Of a stretch of 64,000 nt of DNA, positions 54,301 to 64,000 are shown piece after piece. Origin of the DNA: Archivesica marissinica (lineage: Eukaryota > Mollusca > Bivalvia > Venerida > Vesicomyidae); NCBI GenBank assembly GCA_014843695.1, contig CM026390.1, positions 57,654,543 to 57,718,542 on the forward strand. The letters run 5' to 3'. Both the position numbers and the translations under genes were made by a program. Below the pieces are notes generated by a model, which saw nothing but the letters and a program-made list of their open reading frames with translations, was not told the DNA's origin and did no database searches. Positions within the stretch are counted from its first letter, which is position 1, and every line of letters begins with the position of its first letter.

Positions 54301-54516
54301 TATATGCACCAACATAACATCTATATGCACCAACATAACATCTATATGCACCAACATTTATATAACATCTATATGCACCAACATTTATATAACATCTATA
54401 TGCACCAACATTTATATAACATCTATATGCACCAACATTATATATAACATCTATATGCACCAACATAACATCTATATGCACCAATATTTATATAACATCT
54501 ATATGCACCAACATTT
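48398..54516. repeat. Giant minisatellite, 21/27/28-bp units, about 200 copies
   Basis: The core is ATCTATATGCACCAACAT. Short 21-bp units (ATAACATCTATATGCACCAA plus C) alternate with 27- and 28-bp units carrying TTTATAT or TTATATAT. The first 120 bases are degenerate. A LINE fragment interrupts it at 48913-49699. Larger blocks are duplicated: about 50720-50860 and 51840-51995 show the same unit order. In the SMURF intron after exon 4. Open frames through it (MHQHNIY repeats) are by-products. Confidence 0.97.
48913..49699 (-). mobile_element. 5'-truncated LINE (CR1/L2-like) inside the satellite
   Basis: From about 49690 down to 49325 the - strand encodes the C-terminal end of a reverse transcriptase protein: ILKELHWLPIQYRVQYKILT, YKALHHQAPKYI and YGDRSFGTAAPKLWNALPPG. 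It ends FKRSLKTHFF plus a few residues and a stop. The 3' UTR runs to 48913 and ends in (ATA)n, reading AGCGCTTTTGAACGT and GGCGCTATATAAATATGG near the end. LHWLP plus GDRSF..AAP.LWN is typical of CR1/L2-clade ends. Satellite units resume on both sides. Confidence 0.88.
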
Positions 54517-55092
54517 TACCATTCTTAGAGTAGAATTATAAAGCTGCTATTTCATTGAGCAAAAAAGTTGGTTAACCTATGTTTTGTATGTGTTTATCGT
54601 AGGAACAGACCCGAGAGTGGTTAAAAGTTAAATGACATGAAATAGTCCGATTTCGGGAAGTTCTAACAACATTAGTTACGGCCCTTCCCGAAAGCATTTT
54701 GTCTTGTGCCAAATACCAGCGGCAATTCCATCTCGCCAAGTGCTATCATTGCTGAATTCATTTCACATATTATTATACATGTGAATGCAAAACATGTTAA
54801 TATAAATTCTAGCAACATTTGTAAAGACCTTTCCAGATAAATGAAAGCATACTGTGTTGTATTAGTCCAGAAAGTTAGGTATTATGTTTAATTCATGTAA
54901 ATAAAGGGAAGTAATATTGGCTGACAAATAATACATGTGTATCTGAGTTAGCTCTCTTTGTTAGCTTCAATTTAGGAATGCTAAATCACGGGTTCATTAT
55001 TAACAGATGAGTGATGAGGGATATGTGAGAGGGATATTGAGTTATATTGGAGAGATGGTGGGATTGGTGCAACAGAAACAAAATTTAAAATA
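54517..55092. other. SMURF intron, nothing recognised
   Basis: No exon or clear element. GGGAAGTTCTAACAACATTAG near 54656 resembles text near 16690, hinting at an unnamed dispersed repeat. Confidence 0.4.
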
Positions 55093-57312
55093 TACAGTCA
55101 AACCTGTGTTTGGCAACCAGTTAGGGGAAGTAAAATGACTGTTTAGCACAGATACATGTAGCTGCTTATGAGAGATGACATATATAATAAAATATTAGTT
55201 AAGGAATCTGGAAGCTGGTTGTTTAATACATTTTGGTTGCTTAATAGAGGTGATTACTTACCCAAGTTTGACTGTAGATAGAGGTGACTACTTACCCAAG
55301 TTTGACTGTATATATATAGGTGATTACTTACCCAGGTTTGACTGTATATATAGGTGATTACTTACCAAGTTTGACTGTATATAGAGGTGATTACTTACCC
55401 AGGTTTGACTGTATATATAGGTGATTACTTACCCAAGTTTGACTGTATATATAGGTGATTACTTACCCAAGTTTGACTGTAGATATAGGTGATTACTTAC
55501 CCAGGTTTGACTGTAGATATAGGTGATTACTTACCCAGGTTTGACTGTATATATATAGGTGATTACTTACCCAAGTTTGACTGTATATAGAGGTGATTAC
55601 TTACCCAAGTTTGACTGTATATAGAGGTGATTACTTACCCAGGTTTGACTGTATATATAGAGGTGATTACTTACCCAGGTTTGACTGTATATAGAGGTGA
55701 TTACTTACCCAGGTTTGACTGTAGATATAGGTGATTACTTACCCAGGTTTGACTGTATATAGAGGTGATTACTTACCCAGGTTTGACTGTAGATATAGGT
55801 GATTACTTACCCAGGTTTGACTGTATATAGAGGTGATTACTTACCCAGGTTTGACTGTAGATAGAGGTGATTACTTACCCAGGTTTGACTAGATATAGGT
55901 GATTACTTACCCAGGTTTGACTGTAGATATAGGTGATTACTTACCCAGGTTTGACTGTAGATAGAGGTGATTACTTACCCAGGTTTGACTGTAGATAGAG
56001 GTGATTACTTACCCAGGTTTGACTAGATATAGGTGATTACTTACCCAGGTTTGACTGTAGATAGAGGTGATTACTTACCCAGGTTTGACTGTAGATATAG
56101 GTGATTACTTACCCAGGTTTGACTGTAGATATAGGTGATTACTTACCCAGGTTTGACTGTAGATATAGGTGATTACTTACCCAGGTTTGACTGTAGATAT
56201 AGGTGATTACTTACCCAGGTTTGACTGTAGATATAGGTGATTACTTACCCAGGTTTGACTGTAGATAGAGGTGAGGTTTGACTGTAGATATAGGTGATTA
56301 CTTACCCAGGTTTGACTGTATATAGAGGTGATTACTTACCCAGGTTTGACTGTAGATATAGGTGATTACTTACCCAGGTTTGACTGTAGATAGAGGTGAT
56401 TACTTACCCAGGTTTGACTGTAGATAGAGGTGATTACTTACCCAGGTTTGACTGTAGATATAGGTGATTACTTACCCAGGTTTGACTGTAGATATAGGTG
56501 ATTACTTACCCAGGTTTGACTGTAGATATAGGTGATTACTTACCCAGGTTTGACTGTAGATAGAGGTGACTACTTACCCAGGTTTGACTGTAGATATAGG
56601 TGATTACTTACCCAGGTTTGACTGTAGATATAGGTGATTACTTACCCAGGTTTGACTGTAGATATAGGTGATTACTTACCCAGGTTTGACTGTAGATATA
56701 GGTGATTACTTACCCAGGTTTGACTGTAGATATAGGTGATTACTTACCCAGGTTTGACTGTAGATATAGGTGATTACTTACCCAGGTTTGACTGTAGATA
56801 TAGGTGATTACTTACCCAGGTTTGACTGTAGATATAGGTGATTACTTACCCAGGTTTGACTGTAGATATAGGTGATTACTTACCCAGGTTTGACTGTAGA
56901 TATAGGTGATTACTTACCCAGGTTTGACTGTAGATATAGGTGATTACTTACCCAGGTTTGACTGTAGATAGAGGTGATTACTTACCCAGGTTTGACTGTA
57001 GATATAGGTGATTATTTACATAGGTTTGACTGTAGATATAGGTGATTACTTACCCAGGTTTGACTGTATATAGAGGTGATTACTTACCCAGGTTTGACTG
57101 TATATATATAGGTGATTACTTACCCAGGTTTGACTGTATATATATAGGTGATTACTTACCCAGGTTTGACTGTATATATATAGGTGATTACTTACCCAGG
57201 TTTGACTGTAGATATAGGTGATTACTTACCCAGGTTTGACTGTAGATATAGGTGATTACTTACCCAGGTTTGACTGTAGATACAGGTGATTATTTACATA
57301 GGTTTGACTGTA
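55093..57312. mobile_element. MITE-H copy whose right end is expanded
   Basis: The left part (TACAGTCAAACCTGTGTTTG to GGTTGCTTAATAGAGGTGA) is a diverged MITE-H. Instead of one right end there are about 60, and the last one closes the element with CATAGGTTTGACTGTA. Confidence 0.85.
55245..57312. repeat. 34-bp minisatellite, about 60 copies, from a MITE end
   Basis: The unit contains AGGTGATTACTTACCCAGG and TTTGACTGTAGATAT. Length varies from 28 to 36 by TA number. The first units (CCCAAG, TATATA) are more varied than the homogeneous centre at 56.1-57.0 kb. Confidence 0.97.
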
Positions 57313-58110
57313 GTTGGTTTTAGAAAAACGGTTTGGGGGCAAGCAAGAATGAGATACCTGATTGCAGGGAGATTGGACTGGTTGAAATCTTAAGGGAGAT
57401 GAAGAATAATGAGGGCTAATCAGAGAGAGTTGATGGGGGAGATTGGAGATGGGTGTTCTCGTTGAGTGATCAAATAAAATTGTAGGCTAGTATTTTATTT
57501 TATATGACCTCATGTCTTTCTTTCCTGCAAATCCCAGAACCCCACCCCCTCCCAGTGCTACTCATGGACCAAGGTGTTACATACTGATACATAGACATTG
57601 AAACATAATATCTGTGCTCGTAATATTTAAAGCATTTGAAAAAGAACTGGATCGTAAGTAATTTGGCAGGATAATTTAATATTGAGATCATGTCAGTGAT
57701 TGTCAATACTCGATACACAATTAATGTGAGGTCTGCATGAAATGTGTTTATTTATTTGAAAACAGTTGTAACATGCCAACAGTTATTTATTTTTCCTCCT
57801 GTTTGTTAAGGTTAATAGAAGTCGGTATGCTGCCTAATGGGTTCTGTATGATAAAAACTCCCAAGATTTCATTCAATGCATAAATTAAAGCAGTTTTCAA
57901 AAGAAATGTTTGCCAAAAAATAAGCTATAGACTATTAAACATTGAAAGATTCCCACACTGAATATGCATTAAATGGCCGTAATTAAAATTTAAATGGTCG
58001 CAAAATATGAATAGAATGGCGTTGTTGCACATTTGGGGCGGTGGCCATGTCTTGTTCATGATAACAATTGCTATCAATTCATAATTAGTGGAATCAATTA
58101 TTGGAATTAA
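57313..58110. other. SMURF intron, nothing recognised
   Basis: No supportable feature. Confidence 0.5.
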
Positions 58111-58112
58111 TC

Positions 58113-58360
58113 GGCTGTCCGATTAGCTCAGTGGTTAGCATGCTCGCTTCTCACCGGTGCAACCTGGGTTCGATCCTCGGACTGGGAAGTATGTGAGGTG
58201 GTACGGTGGTCGCCACATTGGACAGGTGGGTTTTCTCCGGGTACAATGTACTCCAGTCCCCCCCCCCCACACACACATAATATGCTGCATCCTCGCTGAA
58301 AGTTATTAATATAAGTTGTTAAAACTTTAAAATCGTTGTAAAATAAATAAATTAAACATT
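58113..58360 (+). mobile_element. SINE-D
   Basis: Head GTCCGATTAGCTCAGTGGTT, B box GGGTTCGATCCTCGG. A C-run replaces part of the centre near 58257. The end is eroded. Confidence 0.85.
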
Positions 58361-58514
58361 TTTATTGGATTTTTATTGTTCATAAATTAATGACCTTGTG
58401 CTCCTTAGATGATGGTAAACCATTCATTCACCTCACAAGCTACAGTATTTGTTTAGGGACTGTTATGAAACTGAATCTAATATCTGCTATTGACGTGCTT
58501 AAAGAGAAGAGTTA

Positions 58515-58625
58515 ACATAACTTGATGAACTTTGCTCAACTTTAGTGAACATTGCTCAACTTTAGTGAACATTGCTGAACTTTATTGAACTTAGGTTGAA
58601 CATTGCTGAATGTTACTGAACACTG
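58515..58625. repeat. Short 20-bp imperfect tandem repeat
   Basis: TGAACATTGCTCAACTTTAG and variants recur about five times. Confidence 0.8.
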
Positions 58626-59040
58626 TTGAACTTTATTGAAGCTTCAAATGTCAAAAATATTAAAATAATTTTCAAAAGTGTATCGAAATACCCATAACTC
58701 TCCGTAAGTACTTATGCCAACTTTCTTGAAATGTTCACCAATGATGATGATTGTGTTATTTTGTGAGGACAAATGTTAATAGTAAATACACTTTCCTGTC
58801 ATACCAGACAGTAGCTTAATATTGTGTATATGTTGTAAGATTTGATGCCGTGTACATCCATTAACAGCCCACTCCGTCTATGGACTCCTTGTCAACGTAC
58901 ACCTTGTCAACAGTCTTTTCATATTGTGTTAGACTGCAATTAATATTTGTTGATATTAGAAACCATAAAATATTAACTTCGGCTAGATATTTAAATAATT
59001 AAAGCAATATAAAGTGTCGGATTCCAGTTTTACATCGAGA

Positions 59041-59521
59041 TGTTTTGAAACTTTAGATCCAAGTTTTGCAGTAAAACTGATAAAAAAGTTTCTTATGAAT
59101 TTCAACACGCTTTTATAATGAAATGTTATTTTGTACAGTTTTGAAACTTTAGATCCAAGTTTTGCAGTAAAACTGATAAAAAAGTGTCTTATGAATTTCA
59201 ACACGCTTTTATAATGAAATGTTATTTTGTACAGTTTTGAAACTTTAGATCCAAGTTTTGCAGTAAAACTGATAAAAAAGTTTCTTATGAATTTCAACAC
59301 GCTTTTATAATGAAATGTTATTTTGTACAGTTTTGAAACTTTAGATCCAAGTTTTGCAGTAAAACTGATAAAAAAGTTTCTTATGAATTTCAACACGCTT
59401 TTATAATGAAATGTTATTTTGTACAGTTTTGAAACTTTAGATCCAAGTTTTGCAGTAAAACTGATAAAAAAGTTTCTTATGAATTTCAACACGCTTTTAT
59501 AATGAAATGTTATTTTGTACA
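59041..59521. repeat. 96-bp tandem array, 5 copies
   Basis: Units contain GAAACTTTAGATCCAAG, TTTGCAGTAAAACTGAT and TTCAACACGCTTTTATAATG. They are practically identical (one T/G change). 96 is a multiple of three, so a 169-codon - strand frame is open; not considered coding. Confidence 0.96.
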
Positions 59522-59630
59522 GGTAGACATATTATTGTTAACTGATGAAATTCTGTTTGTTATATTATAATATAATATTTTTGTGAGAAAGGTAGATGGC
59601 TCTGTAAGACATTGGCTTGATGAGATTTTG

Positions 59631-59883
59631 TCCGATTAGCACAGTGGTTAGTTAGCGCGCTCGCTTCTCACCAATGCAACCTGGGTTCGATCCTCGGACC
59701 GGGAAGTATGTGAGATGATACGGTGGTCGCCAGATCGGACAGGTGGGTTTTCTCCGGGTACTCCGGTTTCCTCCCACACGAATGACCACATATACGCTTT
59801 CATCCGCGCCAACTAGAGTGATTAATATAAGTTGTTAGAACTTGCTTTGCAATCGTTGTAAAATAAATAAAGATTAAACATTA
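59631..59883 (+). mobile_element. SINE-D with 11-bp target duplication
   Basis: Complete copy (TCCGATTAGCACAGTGGTTA to AAATAAATAAAGATTAAAC). ATGAGATTTTG flanks it at 59620-59630 and 59884-59894. It is the best reference copy of the family here. Confidence 0.95.
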
Positions 59884-59943
59884 ATGAGATTTTGTTAGCT
59901 CATCTGTGCTAGCAATGCTCAGGGGGATCTATTTTGCTTCAAG

Positions 59944-60231
59944 GGGGTATCTGTGGTGGAGTGGTTAATGTTGTTGATTTCAAATCACTTGCCCCTCACC
60001 ACTGTAGGTTTGAATCCCACTAGAGTGTCGGATTATTTCAAGTGAGGATGCTATCAAGCCGACTTATGGAAGGTATGTGGCTCTACCGGGGCTGCTGTCT
60101 GTGCCTGAAATACTGCTCGGAGGGGCATTCAGGGTATTTCTCCAACAACAATCAATATCTGGATAGTCGCCATATGACCTACATTGTAAGCTGTTGGTGC
60201 GACTTTAAACCCCAAACACAAACAAACATTA
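59944..60231 (+). mobile_element. SINE-E with 9-bp target duplication
   Basis: Head GGGGTATCTGTGGTGGAGTG, B box GTAGGTTTGAATCCC, tail AAACACAAACAAACAT. TGCTTCAAG occurs at 59935-59943 and 60232-60240. Confidence 0.93.
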
Positions 60232-60254
60232 TGCTTCAAGCGAAAATTTTGAAA

Positions 60255-60438
60255 ACAACCGTGTGCGACTGGGTCAGCTGTGAAAGCAACTGTGTGCGAC
60301 TGGGTCAGCTGTGAAAGCAACTGTGTGCGACTGGGTCAGCTGTGAAGGCAACTGTGTGCGATTGGGTCAGCTGTGAAAGCAACTGTGTGTGACTGGGTCA
60401 GCTGTGAAACCAACTGTGTGCGACTGGGTCAGCTGTGA
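60255..60438. repeat. 31-bp tandem array, 6 copies
   Basis: The unit is CTGTGTGCGACTGGGTCAGC followed by TGTGAAAGCAA. It begins about 15 bases after the SINE-E target duplication. Confidence 0.93.
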
Positions 60439-60482
60439 TGATATTTGTGTGGCAATATCATGGCAACAAATTGATCAAAATG

Positions 60483-62037
60483 TTCTCAAATAGGGTTGGA
60501 CCGATATTCAATACAGCCACCGTTGAAGATGCTGTTCTCAAATAGGTTTGGACCGATATTCAATACAGCCACCGTTGCAGATGCTGTTCTCAAATAGGTT
60601 TGGACCGATATTCAATACAGCCACCGTTGCAGATGCTGTTCTCAAATAGGTTTGGACCGATATTCAATACAGCCACCATTGAAGATGCTGTTCCCAAATA
60701 GGTTTGGACCGATATTCAATACAGCCACCGTTGAAGATGCTGTTCTCAAATAGGTTTGGACCGATATTCAATACAGCCACCGTTGAAGATGCTGTTCTCA
60801 AATAGGTTTGGACCGATATTCAATACAGCCACCGTTGCAGATGCTGTTCTCAAATAGGTTTGGACCGATATTCAATACAGCCACCGTTGCAGATGCTGTT
60901 CTCAAATAGGTTTGGACCGATATTCAATACAGCCACCATTGAAGATGCTGTTCCCAAATAGGTTTGGACCGATATTCAATACAGCCACCGTTGAAGATGC
61001 TGTTCTCAAATAGGTTTGGACCGATATTCAATACAGCCACCGTTGAAGATGCTGTTCTCAAATAGGTTTGGACCGATATTCAATACAGCCACCGTTGCAG
61101 ATGCTGTTCTCAAATAGGTTTGGACCGATATTCAATACAGCCACCGTTGAAGATGCTGTTCTCAAATAGGTTTGGACCGATATTCAATACAGCCACCGTT
61201 GAAGATGCTGTTCTCAAATAGGTTTGGACCAATATTCAATACAGCCACCATTGCAGATGCTGTTCTCAAATAGGTTTGGACCGATATTCAATGCAGCCAC
61301 CGTTGAAGATGCTGTTCTCAAATAGGTTTGGACCGATATTCAATACAGCCACCGTTGAAGATGCTGTTCTCAAATAGGGTTGGACCGATATTCAATACAG
61401 CCACCGTTGCAGATGCTGTTCTCAAATAGGTTTGGACCGATATTCAATACAGCCACTGTTGCAGATGCTGTTCTCAAATAGGGTTGGACCGATATTCAAT
61501 ACAGCCACTGTTGAAGATGCTGTTCTCAAATATGGTTGGACCAATATTCAATACAGCCACCGTTGAAGATGCTGTTCTCAAATAGGTTTGGACCGATATT
61601 CAATACAGCCACCGTTGAAGATGTTGTTCTCAAATAGGTTTGGACCGATATTCAATACAGCCACCGTTGCAGATGCTGTTCTCAAATAGGCTTGGACCGA
61701 TATTCAATACAGCCACTGTTGAAGATGCTGTTCTCAAATATGGTTGGACCAATATTCAATACAGCCACCGTTGAAGATGCTGTTCTCAAATAGGTTTGGA
61801 CCGATATTCAATACAGCCACCGTTGAAGATGCTGTTCTCAAATAGGTTTGGACCGATATTCAATACAGCCACCGTTGCAGATGCTGTTCTCAAATAGGTT
61901 TGGACCGATATTCAATACAGCCACCATTGCAGATGCTGTTCTCAAATAGGTTTGGACCGATATTCAATACAGCCACCATTGAAGATGCTGTTCTCAAATA
62001 GGCTTGGACCGATATTCAATACAACCACTGTTGAGAT
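60483..62037. repeat. 52-bp tandem array, about 30 copies
   Basis: The unit contains GCTGTTCTCAAATAGGTTTG, GACCGATATTCAATACAGCC and ACCGTTGAAGAT. The GAAGATG/GCAGATG and CTCAAA/CCCAAA variants repeat in blocks (for example 60.66-60.9 and 60.9-61.1 kb), so multi-unit duplication has occurred. Confidence 0.96.
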
Positions 62038-62872
62038 GTTGCATTTGTGTATGGGAAACTGAACTGGAATCACGTCAAATTTAATTTCAGCGGCCATTGC
62101 AATGCTATGAAGTAATGGCAATGAACAAGGCACATAATGGAGTGTTTACGTTTAATTAACAATGCTAGCCTGTATAATGCAACCATATAGGTGTCAGAAA
62201 TTCCGACAGTCCAGATTAATTAACATGGCAGATTCTCCTTTCCTCTAGTGTAAGATGGAGAACCACTCCAAATGAACATAACTTTTCTCCGTATTGGTGG
62301 CGCATCAACTTCAATTTGCCTACTTAGTAAATGTGAGAAAGGAAGACGATCAATTGTGTATTCTTGCCGATCAATTGTGTATTCTTGCCGGATATCTAGG
62401 AGAGATGTTTACCACTCAACCTGATTATAATAAACAGATCTGTCTTCGACAACATTGTCATTTTTGGAAAGTTTATTCATGTCATTGATATATAACCATA
62501 TTATTTATGTTTCTTGTACATAGTCTATGTACTGTGAATATATTGTGTCAGTTTCTACAAGGAAAAACGTGTCAAGCTTTCTTGTTTGAAGAAGTAGAAT
62601 CATTTTGCTATTTTCCGTTACGAATGATCATATGATTAATAATGGAAATGAGATTATTACATTGCCCTGAATGTGGATTCCAGGGTAGCAACCCATACAT
62701 ATGTGTAAGCAATTCGTCCAAACCCCCCTTGTAGCGACGACGAATAAACAATCGGATGCGTTTTTTCTATTTATGGTTAGGAATTCCAAAAAAGTACGTC
62801 ATCAGTAGGTCATCAATAGGTGTTTTCCTATTTAGTGGACATGGCATTTGCAATTATGCTGCAGACGGATCT
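62038..62872. other. Nothing recognised
   Basis: A 22-bp direct repeat (CGATCAATTGTGTATTCTTG twice) lies at 62348-62390. No exon is supported. Confidence 0.5.
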
Positions 62873-62873
62873 G

Positions 62874-63148
62874 TAGCCCAGTGGTAAAACACTGGACTGG
62901 TAATCCAGGGATCGCATGTTCGATCCCCCGCCTGACCCTAATAAAATTAACAGTCTTTCAGATGGAACGTTAAACCGAGGTCTCGTGTCGGTGCTTTACG
63001 CACGTAAAAGAACCAGAGGAGACTCTGGAATGGGTCTCTGTCTGTATCATTGCACTATCCTCCAAAATCTAAAATGACTGATCTCTTCAGGAGGTGTCGC
63101 TCATATGGGCAACCGGTAGCGATGATAAATAAACGTAAAACACACACA
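62874..63148 (+). mobile_element. SINE-B
   Basis: Complete head (GACGGATCTGTAGCCCAGTG, B box CATGTTCGATCCCCC) and body, with a 6-base deletion at GCTTTACGCACG; tail GTAAAACACACAC. Confidence 0.92.
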
Positions 63149-64000
63149 ATTTTTATGCTGCGAATGCAGGCAACGTAGAAGACGCAGAAAAACTGGTTAT
63201 ATAGCACTCTCCGCTGTTTGACCTTAAAAGTGAAGACCAGCGGTGTTTCCTACATTTTCTCTTGTACTTTAATAAACAACAGCTACCAATATTAATACAT
63301 GCTGACGATCTAATTCTTCAAGAGATTCCCTCAAGACAGAATGAACTGTAGGCATGTTAACTACTCCGAGGTTACATGAAAAGGAAAGACAAATCGGACG
63401 GCACGTCGTATGTATGGAATCGTGTCCGGATATGTATAAGCTTACGTATGTATGGGTTGCTACCTTTATGCTCTGTTTTTCCTCCGATACTCCTTAAACT
63501 TGAGTAAATATACAGGACCTTATTGTTTATAAGAAGTCTTTGGAATGTTAGAAGATTTTGAAACATTGGATGAAACATTGGAAGACATTCTTGAGAAAAT
63601 TAATATTAGGAAACAGTGTATTGAATCTGAGGGAGAATTCAGTTAATAAAATATTATTGAAACATTTCTTGAATGGCTGACACAAATGATTAAAATATTA
63701 CAGCATTTCTTTTTAGAATAGCCACGGGAAGTTAATGAAATATTGGGAAATAATGTTTTGGAATATTGGAGTGAAGTTCATGAAATATGAAAAATATGTT
63801 AAATTTCCACCATATAAAATTGAAGAAGATATTTTTAGCTGAAACCCTTATATGACAGGATTGTCTGTCCAAAATGATGCTCTTCAAACTCTTAAGATAT
63901 TTAAAATATTAATAGTTTACATTCCAATTAAAATATTAGGTGTAATTAGCATGTTATAAATATATAAATATCATCAGTAAGTAAGAGGCACACTGTAATT
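63149..64000. other. Nothing recognised
   Basis: AT-rich DNA; the next SMURF exon was looked for (continuation of the C2 domain after QLKDTG) and not seen. Confidence 0.5.

Noticed and set aside
50016..54484. Many MHQHNIY / VGAYRCYI repeat frames
   Set aside because: By-products of the 21/27-bp satellite on both strands.
55245..57312. CRISPR-like regular repeats
   Set aside because: Units are continuous tandem copies without unique spacers, in a eukaryotic intron.
58983..59492. 169-codon - strand frame with a 32-residue repeat
   Set aside because: Translation of the 96-bp array, AT-rich, no homology recognised.

Overview
The window is eukaryotic, and most likely from a bivalve mollusc or a close lophotrochozoan. 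It has intron-split metazoan genes, GT-AG splice sites, several abundant tRNA-headed SINE families, LINE 3' ends, short inverted-repeat DNA transposons and an extreme load of minisatellites. The species call is inference. No prokaryotic gene structure, CRISPR array or stand-alone tRNA was found.

Three protein-coding genes can be supported. (1) At 405-530 (+) is the last coding exon of a fidgetin-like AAA ATPase, best matching FIGNL1. (2) At 18060-7636 (-) is a four-exon gene for a C2H2 zinc-finger protein of about 1231 residues, with 16 fingers in four groups and an unrecognised N-terminal domain. (3) From 23175 (+) come the first four coding exons of SMURF, a C2-WW-HECT E3 ubiquitin ligase: the N-terminus and most of the C2 domain, running to 46853. 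The WW and HECT parts must lie beyond 64000. The first two genes are tail to tail; the zinc-finger gene and SMURF are head to head, with start codons 5.1 kb apart. Nothing in the sequence links the three functionally.

The rest is introns and intergenic DNA made largely of repeats. About 19 tandem arrays cover roughly 30 percent of the window, with units of 18 to 96 bp. The largest are a 6.1 kb array of 21/27/28-bp units at 48398-54515 in the SMURF intron after exon 4, a 2.7 kb array of 59-bp units in zinc-finger intron 2, a 2 kb array of 34-bp units at 55.2-57.3 kb and a 1.55 kb array of 52-bp units at 60.5-62.0 kb. Many units are multiples of three, so the arrays carry long but spurious open frames on both strands.

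Dispersed elements fall into six tRNA-headed SINE families (named A to F here), three LINE 3' fragments, a TTAA-bounded family of foldback MITEs (piggyBac-like), a TA-bounded family (mariner-like) and a 900-bp element with 5-bp target duplications. The most interesting pattern is that at least three tandem arrays are visibly built from the end of an adjacent transposon, as if element termini seed minisatellites here. Other points are a decayed partial copy of SMURF exon 3 just downstream of it, a zinc-finger intron that is almost entirely transposon and satellite up to 14 and 28 bases from its splice sites, and a large inverted duplication inside a 22-bp array.
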